Shown here in pieces: positions 1 to 9,468 of a stretch of DNA of 64,000 nt; within the stretch, counting starts at the first letter, position 1; each line of letters opens with the position of its first letter. The notes under the pieces were generated by a model that made no database searches, had not been told where the DNA came from, and was given only the letters and a program-made list of their open reading frames with translations. The stretch is taken from positions 1 through 64,000 of the forward strand of contig CANTFG010000255.1 of assembly GCA_947652605.1 (NCBI GenBank), in the 5' to 3' direction. A program made the translations under genes and the position numbers. Source of the DNA: Elmis aenea. Its lineage: Eukaryota > Arthropoda > Insecta > Coleoptera > Elmidae.

Positions 1-369
1 ATAATTCCCCAATATTTGCAAGGTAAAAAGTATAATTAAACAAAAAATGTGCATTAAGTATTAGCAAAAAAATAGAAACTAATATACAATAAATTTATAC
101 AGCTAATTCGAATAAAATATTTTGTAAAACACGTACTATTCAAGGTCAATGCCATTGGCTCAACCTTGAGTGGTAGTCTAACTCATTATATTTTATCAGC
201 TTTTAGTTGTGATTACAATTTCCCTGGAGCATGCAGTTATTTAGCTGTTGTGTATATATTAAATTTAGGAATAAATTTGTCAGCGAACTGTAATTTTTGC
301 TACTGTATGTATCCTATAAATTCAAAATTACTTTAATTGTATCTACATTTGATTATTTTTTTCTTCCAG
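1..369. other. Upstream AT-rich non-coding DNA
   Basis: No ORF or recognisable element is visible. The segment ends in the pyrimidine tract and CCAG that may serve as the splice acceptor of exon 1, so it is either intron or promoter-proximal sequence. I see no clear TATA box at a fitting distance, and random TATA-like strings are too common here to call one. Confidence 0.4.
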
Positions 370-533
370 ATTTTTACAATTACATATCTTTACGTTGGAC
401 CTCGTACCCTTTTAGACATATTTTTACAAATTTCATAGTTTAATGCAACTACATTTGCCAATTTTCCACTTGCGACATTAAAACAATTAAGGAAAAATGT
501 CTTACAGGAAAACTGATTTTAAACGAGCAGAAG
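370..533 (+). CDS. Exon 1: short 5' UTR plus first 12 codons
   Basis: A pyrimidine-rich tract ending in CCAG at 366-369 looks like a 3' splice acceptor. The exon would then start at 370, with 370-496 as untranslated leader and an earlier non-coding exon outside the window. Coding starts at ATG 497-499 and gives 12 full codons plus one base. The exon stops at 533 before a GTAATT donor. A TAA lies in frame three codons upstream of the ATG. A promoter immediately upstream of 497 instead of a spliced leader cannot be excluded. Confidence 0.5.
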
Positions 534-3500
534 GTAATTATTCAACTTATAAGCTAATTATAATTACACGGTGATCATGCATTGTGTTAATGTTATGTCT
601 TTAACAAACTTAATAGCCAATAAGTTGTATGTTACTCTATTAGCATTCAATTGTTTTTGACAATCACTAAACAATCGAATGTGGTAGACCATGCGTTATT
701 TTTCATTTAAATATAACTATTAAATTACCGATAATAAGACACTTTTTAATCTACCAGTAAATTACAGTATCCACTAATATTTTTAATTTAATTTTTACCA
801 CATATCAATGTATTATAATAAATAATTGAACGTGTTGGACCATGTATTTCATTGCGTTTAATTATATATTAATATAATTATTACATTACCAACTATAGTA
901 TAGCGAAATGTGCTGTTATTTTAGATTTATTTTTTACTGCATATCAATGTATTTAATTGATTTTAACTCAAATTAAACAATTGAATGTTAACGCATGCGT
1001 AATTTTGCATTAAATTTTTGCTTTATTCAATTGCTGGCTAGAATGTAAATAATTGTAGAACTTCAATATTATTTTTTTTAGGATATATTCCCTTATTTGT
1101 CTTGTATCTAATCGATAAAAAATTAATTGAAAACAATAAATTGGATGCAAGCATAGCAAAAGAAGTGTACACCAATGAATTTAAACAACTGCATGATGTA
1201 AAGAAGTTTAGCTTTTCCAATATGGTTCATCACATGCGAATACTGCGTGTGTGCAATAACAGAAGAAAAATGAAATTGGTCCTTAATAAAGAAGAGTTAA
1301 AATATATAACTAAAAATGGAACACTTCGAGGTAAGAACCAATTTTTGTTTTGTTTAATAAGTGGAGCAAAGTAAAGGATGTACACTTTTAAAAATCTATT
1401 TTATGAAAAGTAATAATTGTTTTTTAAATCTTGGCTCAAGAAAAATGTATCAGTCTTCTTTATTTGTAAAACCAAATATTTAAGTAATTCCCATGGATAA
1501 GTAATATATATCTCTTACAAAACTCCAATCAATGACTAATATCTGTTTATCTATTGTAAAAAACTTTGAAAGCATTTGGTTGTTGAATGGAAAAATATAT
1601 AAATAAATTATCCCCATTGTTAGCTACATTTAATAAATATTAACTGATATATATTATAATATAATAAATATTATCAGATAACTATTCATGAATAATCTTT
1701 ATTTATGGAATCATGTGTAAGTACTGATAAATTTTGAAGCAATATTGACGACGCTAATGTTATCTGTATTTCCAATCAAGCATGAATTCGTGATTCATAT
1801 AATTGCAAAAAGAAATGAAAAGGTGTCCATTTTTCCGTGGTAAGTTTAATTATGATAATAATAATAATAATAATAATGTAATTTATTTTAGCGATTTGCT
1901 AATTATGTTTACATTTTATTACATGTACATAAATATAAATATATAAAATTTAAAACTTTTCCTTAATATGACTACTGAGCTTACATCTAAACCTTACAAT
2001 ATTAGTTTCACTTTTAAGTTCACTTGATAAATCATTGTAAAATTTCAGTCCTTTATAAAAAAGAGAATTTTGAGTACAATTTCGTGTCCTGAATGGCAAT
2101 TTAAAGTCTTTACAGTTTCTAGTCGGATAGTTATGAACATCAGAGTTTTGGGTTATATATTTTAACAAATAATTTGGAAGCAGGTTATTTATAATCTTAA
2201 AAATGAAAATAATCGTATTAAAAATTATCCGTTGTTTAATACTAAGCCACTGTAAAGTATTCAGCATCAGAGTAATTTTGGTGTATCTGGAACAGTGTAA
2301 AATAATTCTCATAGCCCTATTTTGCAATTTTTGAAGCCGGTCTAAATCATTAGTGTTTGCCAGAAATAAAATACTAGAGCAGTATTCAAACTGCGGTGCT
2401 ATGATACTTTTGTATATTAAAATTTTAGTAAGGACTGGAAGTTTACTGCTTAATCTACCAAGAAAACCTATTTTTTTAGAAACCTTTTTAACTATATAAT
2501 TAGTATTACTTTTAAAATCAAGCTTATCGTCTATTATTACACCTAAGTATTTAATTTCATTAACTCTATTTAATACTACACCATCCAATTCTATAAGTTG
2601 CTGATTACATTCTTATTGTTTATCACCAAGTAGTTTGTTTTGTCGACATTTATTTTTGGTTTGTTCGCCTTTAACCACGCTGACGATGTAACAGTCCAGT
2701 TTTGCTGTTCCTATTGCTATGATAGATGTTTACCTAATTCGATAGTATTTGTTTTTCTCTTTACAATGGTATTGCACTTGTTATCAAGAAACAAATGACA
2801 ATACCTACAGCTGCATAAATAATTTTTGGACAGATAACAATTCCCATAATTTTGTGTAAATAAATAAATAAAATAGTTGGCGATGAATAAGTAGCTTTTG
2901 TTTTCATTATAAAATAAAACACTGTTACTGTTACAGCTCATTTGTTTTAAGAGCTATGAAGTCAGTTACACTGGGCTGAAGTTGGGCAGTTTTGTGCTTA
3001 ATTTAAATTCGTAGAGAAAACCAAAACTCTGTACAATTTTTTTGCGTAAATAAATAACACGAAGGTTATTATATCAATTAATGACAAGAACTGAAATAAT
3101 ACTTGTGTGTGTTTGTAATTTAAATCAGTATTATTTTGAAATGTATTAAAACAATATTGGACGGGATTGTTATGTAAAAAAAAATGTATTTAATAGAAAA
3201 TTTCCAGTGAAAATTCTATATTTTTAATGCACAAATAAAATACAGAATAATAGCCTTTTTCTAGTAATTGAAAGACATGGTAATTATTATAAAAATGTTG
3301 AAAATAGTTATGATACTTGACAATTTTTAAATTTTTTTCTTTATCTTCTAAAATTCTTTTATATAATTTTCCAGTCACACCTAGAAATGATATGCCTCTA
3401 TAATTTTCACATTTTTCACTATCACCGGTCTTGAATATTAGTAATAGAAATAGTTTTATTGCTAAAATTAAAAATGACAAAGTTGGTGATTTTTTAAAAT

Positions 3501-4587
3501 AGACAAAACCTCGTGACATAAAATCTAATTAGAGTAGCTTATAGAAAATGAACAGTTGCTCTGAGAAAGTGTTGTATAATTTCTTAATACCTCAAAGAGT
3601 AAAGGAAATACAACAGACAAACGAAAAACTATTTTTTCAGTTTTTTAAAAATTACTTCTGCAGTTTTGCATCAAGAAAACTGTGGCACTTTTTTAAAAAT
3701 TCGAAATCAGTGTCGAATTTTGCAACTTTGCCCCAATTTAACGAGTTTAATTACCTTATAAAAAACGCGAGCCTCGAATATGGGACACCCTGTATATTGC
3801 GATATGATTTTGGGCATGCAAATAATTTATAATTGTTGACAATGTCATTTTCGTGTCAAAACTGAGTGTTTGCAGTTGTGGTCTAATGGCCAATTGTATG
3901 GTTTGTGAATACCTTATTTTAGACCCACTTAACATCAAATGTTACTCTTTTAATTAATTACAGCTAGCAGAAAGACGGACGATCCGGCTGATGATTATAA
4001 GTTAAAGCATGTGAAGCCCGTCATTGTCAACCAGAACGTGTCGTTCAAACATGAAAAAGAGAATTTAAAAATTATCACTGAAGAAGAGTGCAGCCCATGC
4101 AAAATCAAATTCAACGACAGTAAATCGTATAACGATCACATCGTTTCCGTGAAGCACTTATTGCACAACCAATACGCTACAAACAAGTATAAAAAGCTAG
4201 TTTTGCGTAATCTCCAATTTAATTAACCATGCAATTTTTAGGAAATCGTTAATTAATCCCATTAAAAATTTGGGCATAGAAATAGCCGATGGAAATGGCA
4301 GAATTCTAAAAGACATTATTCTATCGACCAATATCCAGAATACCTTGCAATTGAATATCATTAATAGCACAAAAGTCGACTATGAAATCGTCAGTATTAT
4401 CGAGCTTAAACCTGCTACATCAGTTACTTGTGAAAATATTTTGCTTCCCTATCATCTACGATCGAAGTCACGGATGCATTTAACTATCACGGCATTATTT
4501 ACCCAAAGCGATGCGTACATTTATCCTGTAGTTTTAGAAGTTAAAAGTGCCTCGGATAACAAGCAGACGTTTATTTTAAAAGAACTG
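497..4587 (+). CDS. 5' part of a multi-exon gene; zinc finger protein, possibly MOV10/Armitage-like RNA helicase N-terminus
   Basis: Four coding exons (497-533, 1082-1330, 3964-4186, 4242-4587) splice with GT-AG borders and phases 1, 1, 2 and 0 into 285 open codons. The ATG at 497 has an in-frame TAA directly upstream (488-490), which supports the start. Residues 138, 141, 154 and 160 form a C-x2-C-x12-H-x5-H zinc finger of the kind found in RNA-binding proteins. Residues about 175-285 alternate hydrophobic and polar residues like a beta-sandwich and end in a stretch resembling the pre-helicase region of MOV10/Armitage/SDE3 proteins. Those proteins are SF1 RNA helicases of small-RNA silencing and usually exceed 900 residues. 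None of the helicase motifs (Walker A, DEAG) is in the window, so the identity is an inference from weak resemblance. The 3' part must lie beyond the satellite or be lost. The exon structure is more certain than the name. Confidence 0.6.
534..1081 (+). other. Intron 1
   Basis: This 548-base intron runs from GTAATT to TTTAG and is phase 1. Its right half holds a degenerate tandem repeat of about 151-155 bp, listed separately. Nothing else is recognised. Confidence 0.5.
673..1020. repeat. Degenerate tandem repeat, unit about 151-155 bp
   Basis: Related strings AAT(C/T)GAA(T/C)GTG begin at 673 and 824, and AATTGAATGTT at 979. The first two are followed by GG(T)-ACCATG and an AT-rich stretch; the third by GCATGCGT. 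A CATATCAATGTATT segment recurs at about 800 and 941. Spacings are 151 and 155 bases, so roughly two and a half diverged copies are present. The sequence does not resemble the 171-bp satellite further right. Confidence 0.5.
1082..1330 (+). CDS. Exon 2 of the zinc finger/possible helicase gene
   Basis: This 249-base exon follows a T-rich tract ending in TTTAG at 1077-1081 and ends before a strong GTAAGA donor at 1331. It is phase 1 on both sides, so it joins exon 1 through a glycine codon. It encodes residues 13-95, a charged, Lys/Asn-rich, probably helical segment in which I recognise no domain. The frame stays open for 14 codons past the donor to a TAA, which is chance read-through. The opposite-strand ORF at 1038-1220 is a shadow. 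Confidence 0.6.
1644..1677. repeat. AT-rich inverted repeat (hairpin)
   Basis: CTGATATATATT on the left pairs imperfectly with AATATTATCAG on the right around an AT core, giving a 34-base near-palindrome. It could be an extruded hairpin, a decayed MITE core, or chance in DNA with this composition. Confidence 0.3.
1855..1877. repeat. (ATA)n microsatellite, 3' tail of the non-LTR element
   Basis: About 7.7 perfect trinucleotide copies sit directly after the element's 3' UTR in minus-strand reading. Short tandem tails of this kind are normal ends for CR1-, Jockey- and I-like elements, so I read it as the element's terminus and not an independent repeat. Confidence 0.6.
1950..2588 (-). pseudogene. 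Reverse transcriptase C-terminal (thumb and connection) fragment, 212 codons
   Basis: Residues 14-17 read YLGV, followed by a DDKLDF stretch. This is the conserved post-palm block of Jockey/CR1-type reverse transcriptases. The later LIYKSIIAPQFEY and LQKLQNRAMRIIL strings are typical of the same C-terminal region. The ORF ends in a normal stop near the element's 3' end. There is no true start codon. It is open only because an in-frame TAA at 2613-2615 cuts it off from upstream coding sequence. That upstream part continues in another frame (about 2620-2708) with a W-L-K-A-N-K and D-K-T-N-Y-L-V signature, which normally directly precedes YLGV. One frameshift therefore separates the two parts. 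The catalytic YADD box is not found. Confidence 0.75.
3346..3435 (-). mobile_element. Non-LTR reverse transcriptase fragment (NYRGIS block)
   Basis: On the minus strand, within an open stretch at 3190-3519, about 30 codons read FKTGD...NYRGIS-LGV-GKLYKRILE. This matches the conserved finger block (GD...NYRGISLL...K...RIL) of non-LTR reverse transcriptases. Sequence on either side is not recognisable. It could be the N-terminal RT part of the element at 1853-2710, since the order and strand are right. The spacing is somewhat short and the NYRGIS form is less typical of Jockey/CR1 than NYRPIS, so a second, older insertion is equally possible. Confidence 0.55.
3782..3797 (-). repeat. CAGGGTGTCCC arthropod repeat motif
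   Basis: On the minus strand this reads TATACAGGGTGTCCCA followed by TATTCGAGG. Strings of this type end or begin many dispersed repeats in insect genomes (general knowledge; the family is not identified). A related copy in the opposite orientation is at 4998-5020. The ORF at 3548-3832 overlapping this repeat is not a credible gene. Confidence 0.4.
3964..4186 (+). CDS. Exon 3: C2H2 zinc finger exon
   Basis: The acceptor is TTACAG at 3958-3963. Starting at 3964 keeps phase 1 with exon 2 (split alanine codon). The exon encodes a short acidic linker and then the C-x2-C-x12-H-x5-H finger, with cysteines at residues 138 and 141 and histidines at 154 and 160. I chose the donor GTATAA at 4187 because it gives phase 2, which matches exon 4. 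The alternative GTAATC at 4207 gives phase 1 and would put a stop a few codons into exon 4. Unspliced, the frame ends at a TAA at 4224-4226. Confidence 0.6.
4187..4241 (+). other. Intron 3 (55 bases)
   Basis: A small intron of typical insect size, with donor GTATAA, a TTAAC branch-like site and acceptor TTTTTAG. It is the only phase-compatible join I found between exons 3 and 4. The donor is weaker than those of exons 2 and 4. Confidence 0.5.
4242..4587 (+). CDS. Exon 4: beta-rich pre-helicase-like region, last exon visible
   Basis: The acceptor TTTTTAG at 4235-4241 closes a 55-base intron, a typical small insect size, with a TTAAC branch-like motif at 4223-4227. The exon encodes residues 170-285, a run of short hydrophobic strands separated by polar turns. 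It ends in phase 0 before a strong GTAAGA donor at 4588. Without splicing the frame goes on for 7 codons to a TAA at 4609-4611, followed by AATAAA at 4637-4642. The next exon is not found between 4588 and 5105 or in the satellite. Confidence 0.6.
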
Positions 4588-4636
4588 GTAAGATACTTTG
4601 ATTTTAAATAATTGTACTTAAAAGAAAATTGAAATG

Positions 4637-4642
4637 AATAAA
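4637..4642 (+). terminator. Possible intronic poly(A) signal (AATAAA)
   Basis: A perfect AATAAA lies 25 bases after the read-through stop at 4609-4611 and just downstream of the exon 4 donor. If used, it would give a short transcript coding for about 292 residues: the zinc finger and beta-rich region without a helicase core. AATAAA is common by chance in DNA this AT-rich, so use is uncertain. Confidence 0.3.
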
Positions 4643-4997
4643 ACCACAGTCAAAGAACACTCAGAATTTTGTTATTACAGTTTGGGTGTAGACTAAAAAG
4701 TTTGAGAAGCACTGTTTGAACATCCCAATTTCAAAAAGAATATCTGGGTATTTTATTTGAATTTTTTTAAGTTTTTCTTCATATTTATTTTAATTTACAA
4801 ATTATTCTACCCTTTTTATTTACCAATATAACATCAATTGTTTTGAAAAAGTTACAATGATATAATTAGTCCAGTTAAATTTCATGTTATATAAAACATC
4901 TAAATCAATAACAAAACAATTGATTTTTTAACAATAGAACCTCGAGCGTATAGCAATTGTGTTTTGTTTTGTTATAATTAGACTTGTGAAATGTCAT

Positions 4998-5020
4998 GTA
5001 CAGGGTGGACCAAATTCGAA
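4998..5020 (+). repeat. CAGGGTGG repeat motif next to the array edge
   Basis: TGTACAGGGTGGACC followed by AAATTCGAA matches, with a few changes, the minus-strand motif at 3772-3797. The two copies point away from each other, so they are not the two ends of a single element spanning exons 3 and 4. The body of this copy would run rightward into the satellite, which begins about 85 bases later. Confidence 0.35.
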
Positions 5021-5676
5021 TGTTTTAAAGGGTTTAGTGGTTTATTAATAAATAAATAAATTTATAAATAAAAAAGTTATAATACATTTTCAAAAACATT
5101 GAAATTACAATGTCAATAATTAAAATTGTTTATAAATAGTCGCTCAAGGAACGCATGTATTATCTACAGCACGGTCGTTTTATGAAATTATTAAAAATTA
5201 AAACCAGCTTATTGAAAGACATATGCAAAACAATTTTTTTCATGTAAAGATGCGATGGATAAACTCTTTCTGTGATATACAAGTCAATAATTAAAATTGT
5301 TTATAAATATTCGCTCAAGGAACACATGTATTATCTACAGCACGGTCGTTTTATGAAATTATTAAAAATTAAAACCAGCTTATTGAAAGACATATGCAAA
5401 ACAATTTTTTTCATGTAAAGATGCGATGGATAAACTCTTTCTGTGATATACAAGTCAATAATTAAAATTGTTTATAAATAGTCGCTCAAGGAACACATGT
5501 ATTATCTACAGCAAGGTCGTTTTATGAAATTATTAAAAATTAAAACCAGCTTATTGAAAGACATATGCAAAACAATTTTTTTCATGTTAAGATGCGATGG
5601 ATAAACTCTTTCTGTGATATACAAGTCAATAATTAAAATTGTTTATAAATAGTCGCTCAAGGAACACATGTATTAT

Positions 5677-8600
5677 CTACACTACAGCACAGTCGTTTTA
5701 TGAAATTATTAAAAATTAAAACCAGCTTATTGAAAGACATATGCAAAACAATTTTTTTCATGTAAAGATGCGATGGATAAACTCTTTCTGTGATATACAA
5801 GTCAATAATTAAAATTGTTTATAAATATTCGCTCAAGGAACACATGTATTATCTACAGCACAGTCGTTTTATGAAATTATTAAAAATTAAAACCAGCTTA
5901 TTGAAAGACATATGCAAAACAATTTTTTTCATGTAAAGATGCGATGGATAAACTCTTTCTGTGATATACAAGTCAATAATTAAAATTGTTTATAAATAGT
6001 CGCTCAAGGAACACATGTATTATCTACAGCACGGTCGTTTTATGAAATTATTAAAAATTAAAACCAGCTTATTGAAAGACATATGCAAAACAATTTTTTT
6101 CATGTAAAGATGCGATGGATAAACTCTTTCTGTGATATACAAGTCAATAATTAAAATTGTTTATAAATATTCGCTCAAGGAACACATGTATTATCTACAG
6201 CAAGGTCGTTTTATGAAATTATTAAAAATTAAAACCAGCTTATTGAAAGACATATGCAAAACAATTTTTTTCATGTAAAGATGCGATGGATAAACTCTTT
6301 CTGTGATATACAAGTCAATAATTAAAATTGTTTATAAATAGTCGCTCAAGGAACACATGTATTATCTACAGCAAGGTCGTTTTATGAAATTATTAAAAAT
6401 TAAAACCAGCTTATTGAAAGACATATGCAAAACAATTTTTTTCATGTAAAGATGCGATGGATAAACTCTTTCTGTGATATACAAGTCAATAATTAAAATT
6501 GTTTATAAATAGTCGCTCAAGGAACACATGTATTATCTACAGCACGGTCGTTTTATGAAATTATTAAAAATTAAAACCAGCTCATTGAAAGACATATGCA
6601 AAACAATTTTTTTCATGTAAAGACGTGATGGATAAACTCTTTCTGTGATATACAATTCAATAATTAAAATTGTTTATAAATAGTCGCTCAAGGAACACAT
6701 GTATTATCTACACTACAGCACAGTCGTTTTATGAAATTATTAAAAATTAAAACCAGCTTATTGAAAGACATATGCAAAACAATTTTTTTCATGTAAAGAT
6801 GCGATGGATAAACTCTTTCTGTGATATACAAGTCAATAATTAAAATTGTTTATAAATATTCGCTCAAGGAACACATGTATTATCTACAGCACAGTCGTTT
6901 TATGAAATTATTAAAAATTAAAACCAGCTTATTGAAAGACATATGCAAAACAATTTTTTTCATGTAAAGATGCGATGGATAAACTCTTTCTGTGATATAC
7001 AAGTCAATAATTAAAATTGTTTATAAATAGTCGCTCAAGGAACACATGTATTATCTACAGCAAGGTCGTTTTATGAAATTATTAAAAATTAAAACCAGCT
7101 TATTGAAAGACATATGCAAAACAATTTTTTTCATGTAAAGATGCGATGGATAAACTCTTTCTGTGATATACAAGTCAATAATTAAAATTGTTTATAAATA
7201 GTCGCTCAAGGAACACATGTATTATCTACACTACAGCACAGTCGTTTTATGAAATTATTAAAAATTAAAACCAGCTTATTGAAAGACATATGCAAAACAA
7301 TTTTTTTCATGTAAAGATGCGATGGATAAACTCTTTCTGTGATATACAAGTCAATAATTAAAATTGTTTATAAATAGTCGCTCAAGGAACACATGTATTA
7401 TCTACAGCACGGTCGTTTTATGAAATTATTAAAAATTAAAACCAGCTCATTGAAAGACATATGCAAAACAATTTTTTTCATGTAAAGACGTGATGGATAA
7501 ACTCTTTCTGTGATATACAAGTCAATAATTAAAATTGTTTATAAATAGTCGCTCAAGGAACACATGTATTATCTACACTACAGCACAGTCGTTTTATGAA
7601 ATTATTAAAAATTAAAACCAGCTTATTGAAAGACATATGCAAAACAATTTTTTTCATGTAAAGATGCGATGGATAAACTCTTTCTGTGATATACAAGTCA
7701 ATAATTAAAATTGTTTATAAATATTCGCTCAAGGAACACATGTATTATCTACAGCACAGTCGTTTTATGAAATTATTAAAAATTAAAACCAGCTTATTGA
7801 AAGACATATGCAAAACAATTTTTTTCATGTAAAGATACGATGGATAAACTCTTTCTGTGATATACAAGTCAATAATTAAAATTGTTTATAAATATTCGCT
7901 CAAGGAACACATGTATTATCTACAGCACGGTCGTTTTATGAAATTATTAAAAATTAAAACCAGCTTATTGAAAGACATATGCAAAACAATTTTTTTCATG
8001 TAAAGATGCGATGGATAAACTCTTTCTGTGATATACAAGTCAATAATTAAAATTGTTTATAAATAGTCGCTCAAGGAACACATGTATTATCTACAGCAAG
8101 GTCGTTTTATGAAATTATTAAAAATTAAAACCAGCTTATTGAAAGACATATGCAAAACAATTTTTTTCATGTAAAGATGCGATGGATAAACTCTTTCTGT
8201 GATATACAAGTCAATAATTAAAATTATTTATAAATAGTCGCTCAAGGAACACATGTATTATCTACAGCAAGGTCGTTTTATGAAATTATTAAAAATTAAA
8301 ACCAGCTCATTGAAAGACATATGCAAAACAATTTTTTTCATGTAAAGATGCGATGGATAAACTCTTTCTGTGATATACAAGTCAATAATTAAAATTGTTT
8401 ATAAATAGTCGCTCAAGGAACACATGTATTATCTACAGCACGGTCGTTTTATGAAATTATTAAAAATTAAAACCAGCTTATTGAAAGACATATGCAAAAC
8501 AATTTTTTTCATGTAAAGATGCGATGGATAAACTCTTTCTGTGATATACAAGTCAATAATTAAAATTGTTTATAAATAGTCGCTCAAGGAACACATGTAT

Positions 8601-9468
8601 TATCTACAGCACGGTCGTTTTATGAAATTATTAAAAATAAAACCAGCTTATTGAAAGACATATGCAAAACAATTTTTTTCATTTAAAGATGCGATGGATA
8701 AACTCTTTCTGTGATATACAAGTCAATAATTAAAATTGTTTATAAATATTCGCTCAAGGAACACATGTATTATTTACAGCACGGTGGTTTTATGAAATTA
8801 TTAAAAATTAAAACCAGCTTATTGAAAGACATATGCAAAACTTTTTTTTTCATGTAAAGATGCGATGGATAAACTCTTTCTGTGATATACAAGTCAATAA
8901 TTAAAATTGTTTATAAATAGTCGCTCAAGGAACACATGTATTATCTACAGCAAGGTCGTTTTATGAAATTATTAAAAATTAAAACCAGCTTATTGAAAGA
9001 CATATGCAAAACAATTTTTTTCATGTAAAGATGCGATGGATAAACTCTTTCTGTGATATACAAGTCAATAATTAAAATTGTTTATAAATAGTCGCTCAAG
9101 GAACACATGTATTATCTACAGCAAGGTCGTTTTATGAAATTATTAAAAATTAAAACCAGCTTATTGAAAGACATATGCAAAACAATTTTTTTCATGTAAA
9201 GATGCGATGGATAAACTCTTTCTGTGATATACAAGTCAATAATTAAAATTGTTTATAAATAGTCGCTCAAGGAACACATGTATTATCTACAGCAAGGTCG
9301 TTTTATGAAATTATTAAAAATTAAAACCAGCTTATTGAAAGACATATGCAAAACAATTTTTTTCATGTAAAGATGCGATGGATAAACTCTTTCTGTGATA
9401 TACAAGTCAATAATTAAAATTGTTTATAAATAGTCGCTCAAGGAACACATGTATTATCTACACTACAG
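5677..9468. repeat. Left-edge zone with 176-bp monomers
   Basis: Five monomers carry a 5-bp direct duplication turning CTACAG into CTACACTACAG, at 5677, 6708, 7226, 7573 and 9458. All five also have CACAGTCG instead of CACGGTCG directly after. At 5677, 6708, 7573 and 9458 the following monomer has ATATTCGCTC instead of ATAGTCGCTC. The class is absent from the remaining 54 kb. Confidence 0.85.
6580..7500. repeat. 5-monomer duplication (offset 865 bp)
   Basis: The rare linked pair CCAGCTCATTG and AAAGACGTGATGG occurs at 6578-6630 and again at 7443-7495. The offset of 865 equals five monomers plus the two 5-bp insertions between them. It marks a local duplication in the left-edge zone. Confidence 0.6.

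Larger units (their letters stand above)
1853..2710 (-). mobile_element. 5'-truncated non-LTR retrotransposon (Jockey/CR1-like), minus strand
   Basis: Read on the minus strand, the element shows a partial reverse transcriptase region (about 2708-2610, another frame), a long C-terminal ORF (2588-1950), a short 3' UTR with AATAAA at 1915-1920, and a trinucleotide tail at 1855-1877. The 3' end with its microsatellite tail and the missing 5' part fit target-primed insertion with 5' truncation. The two coding parts lie in different frames with a stop near 2613, so the copy is dead. It lies antisense to the host gene inside intron 2. The clade is inferred from motifs only. Confidence 0.7.
1331..3963 (+). 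other. Intron 2, expanded by retroelement debris
   Basis: This intron of about 2.6 kb runs from GTAAGA to TTACAG. It holds a 5'-truncated non-LTR element on the minus strand (about 1853-2710), a second reverse transcriptase scrap at 3346-3435, and a CAGGGTGTCCC motif at 3782-3797. The stretches 1380-1850, 2715-3190 and 3450-3780 are AT-rich with nothing recognised, apart from an AT-rich 34-base inverted repeat at 1644-1677. Confidence 0.5.
4588..5105. other. AT-rich flank between exon 4 and the satellite array
   Basis: This segment is either the start of intron 4 or the 3' flank of a truncated gene. It holds the AATAAA at 4637, a diverged direct repeat (TATAATTAG...CATG at about 4861 and 4974), an inverted pair built on ATAACAAAACAATTG (4909-4923) and CAATTGTGTTTTG (4955-4967), a CAGGGTGG motif at about 5001-5008, and an (AAAT)-rich stretch at 5043-5072. 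No coding sequence is visible. Confidence 0.5.

Noticed and set aside
1038..1220. 60-codon minus-strand ORF
   Set aside because: It lies antisense to exon 2 and across its acceptor; a shadow frame with no recognisable features.
2717..2941. 74-codon minus-strand ORF
   Set aside because: It follows the reverse transcriptase remnant in minus-strand order, but I could match no RT motif in it. Low-complexity AT-rich reading.
3548..3832. 94-codon plus-strand ORF
   Set aside because: It overlaps a dispersed CAGGGTGTCCC-type repeat end at 3782-3797, has no domain, and has no phase-compatible splice sites with the gene model.
3756..3938. 60-codon minus-strand ORF
   Set aside because: It overlaps the dispersed repeat and intron 2 only; no domain.
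4201..4226. Donor GTAATC at 4207 for exon 3
   Set aside because: It leaves phase 1, and joining to the acceptor at 4241 gives an early stop in exon 4. GTATAA at 4187 keeps the frame.
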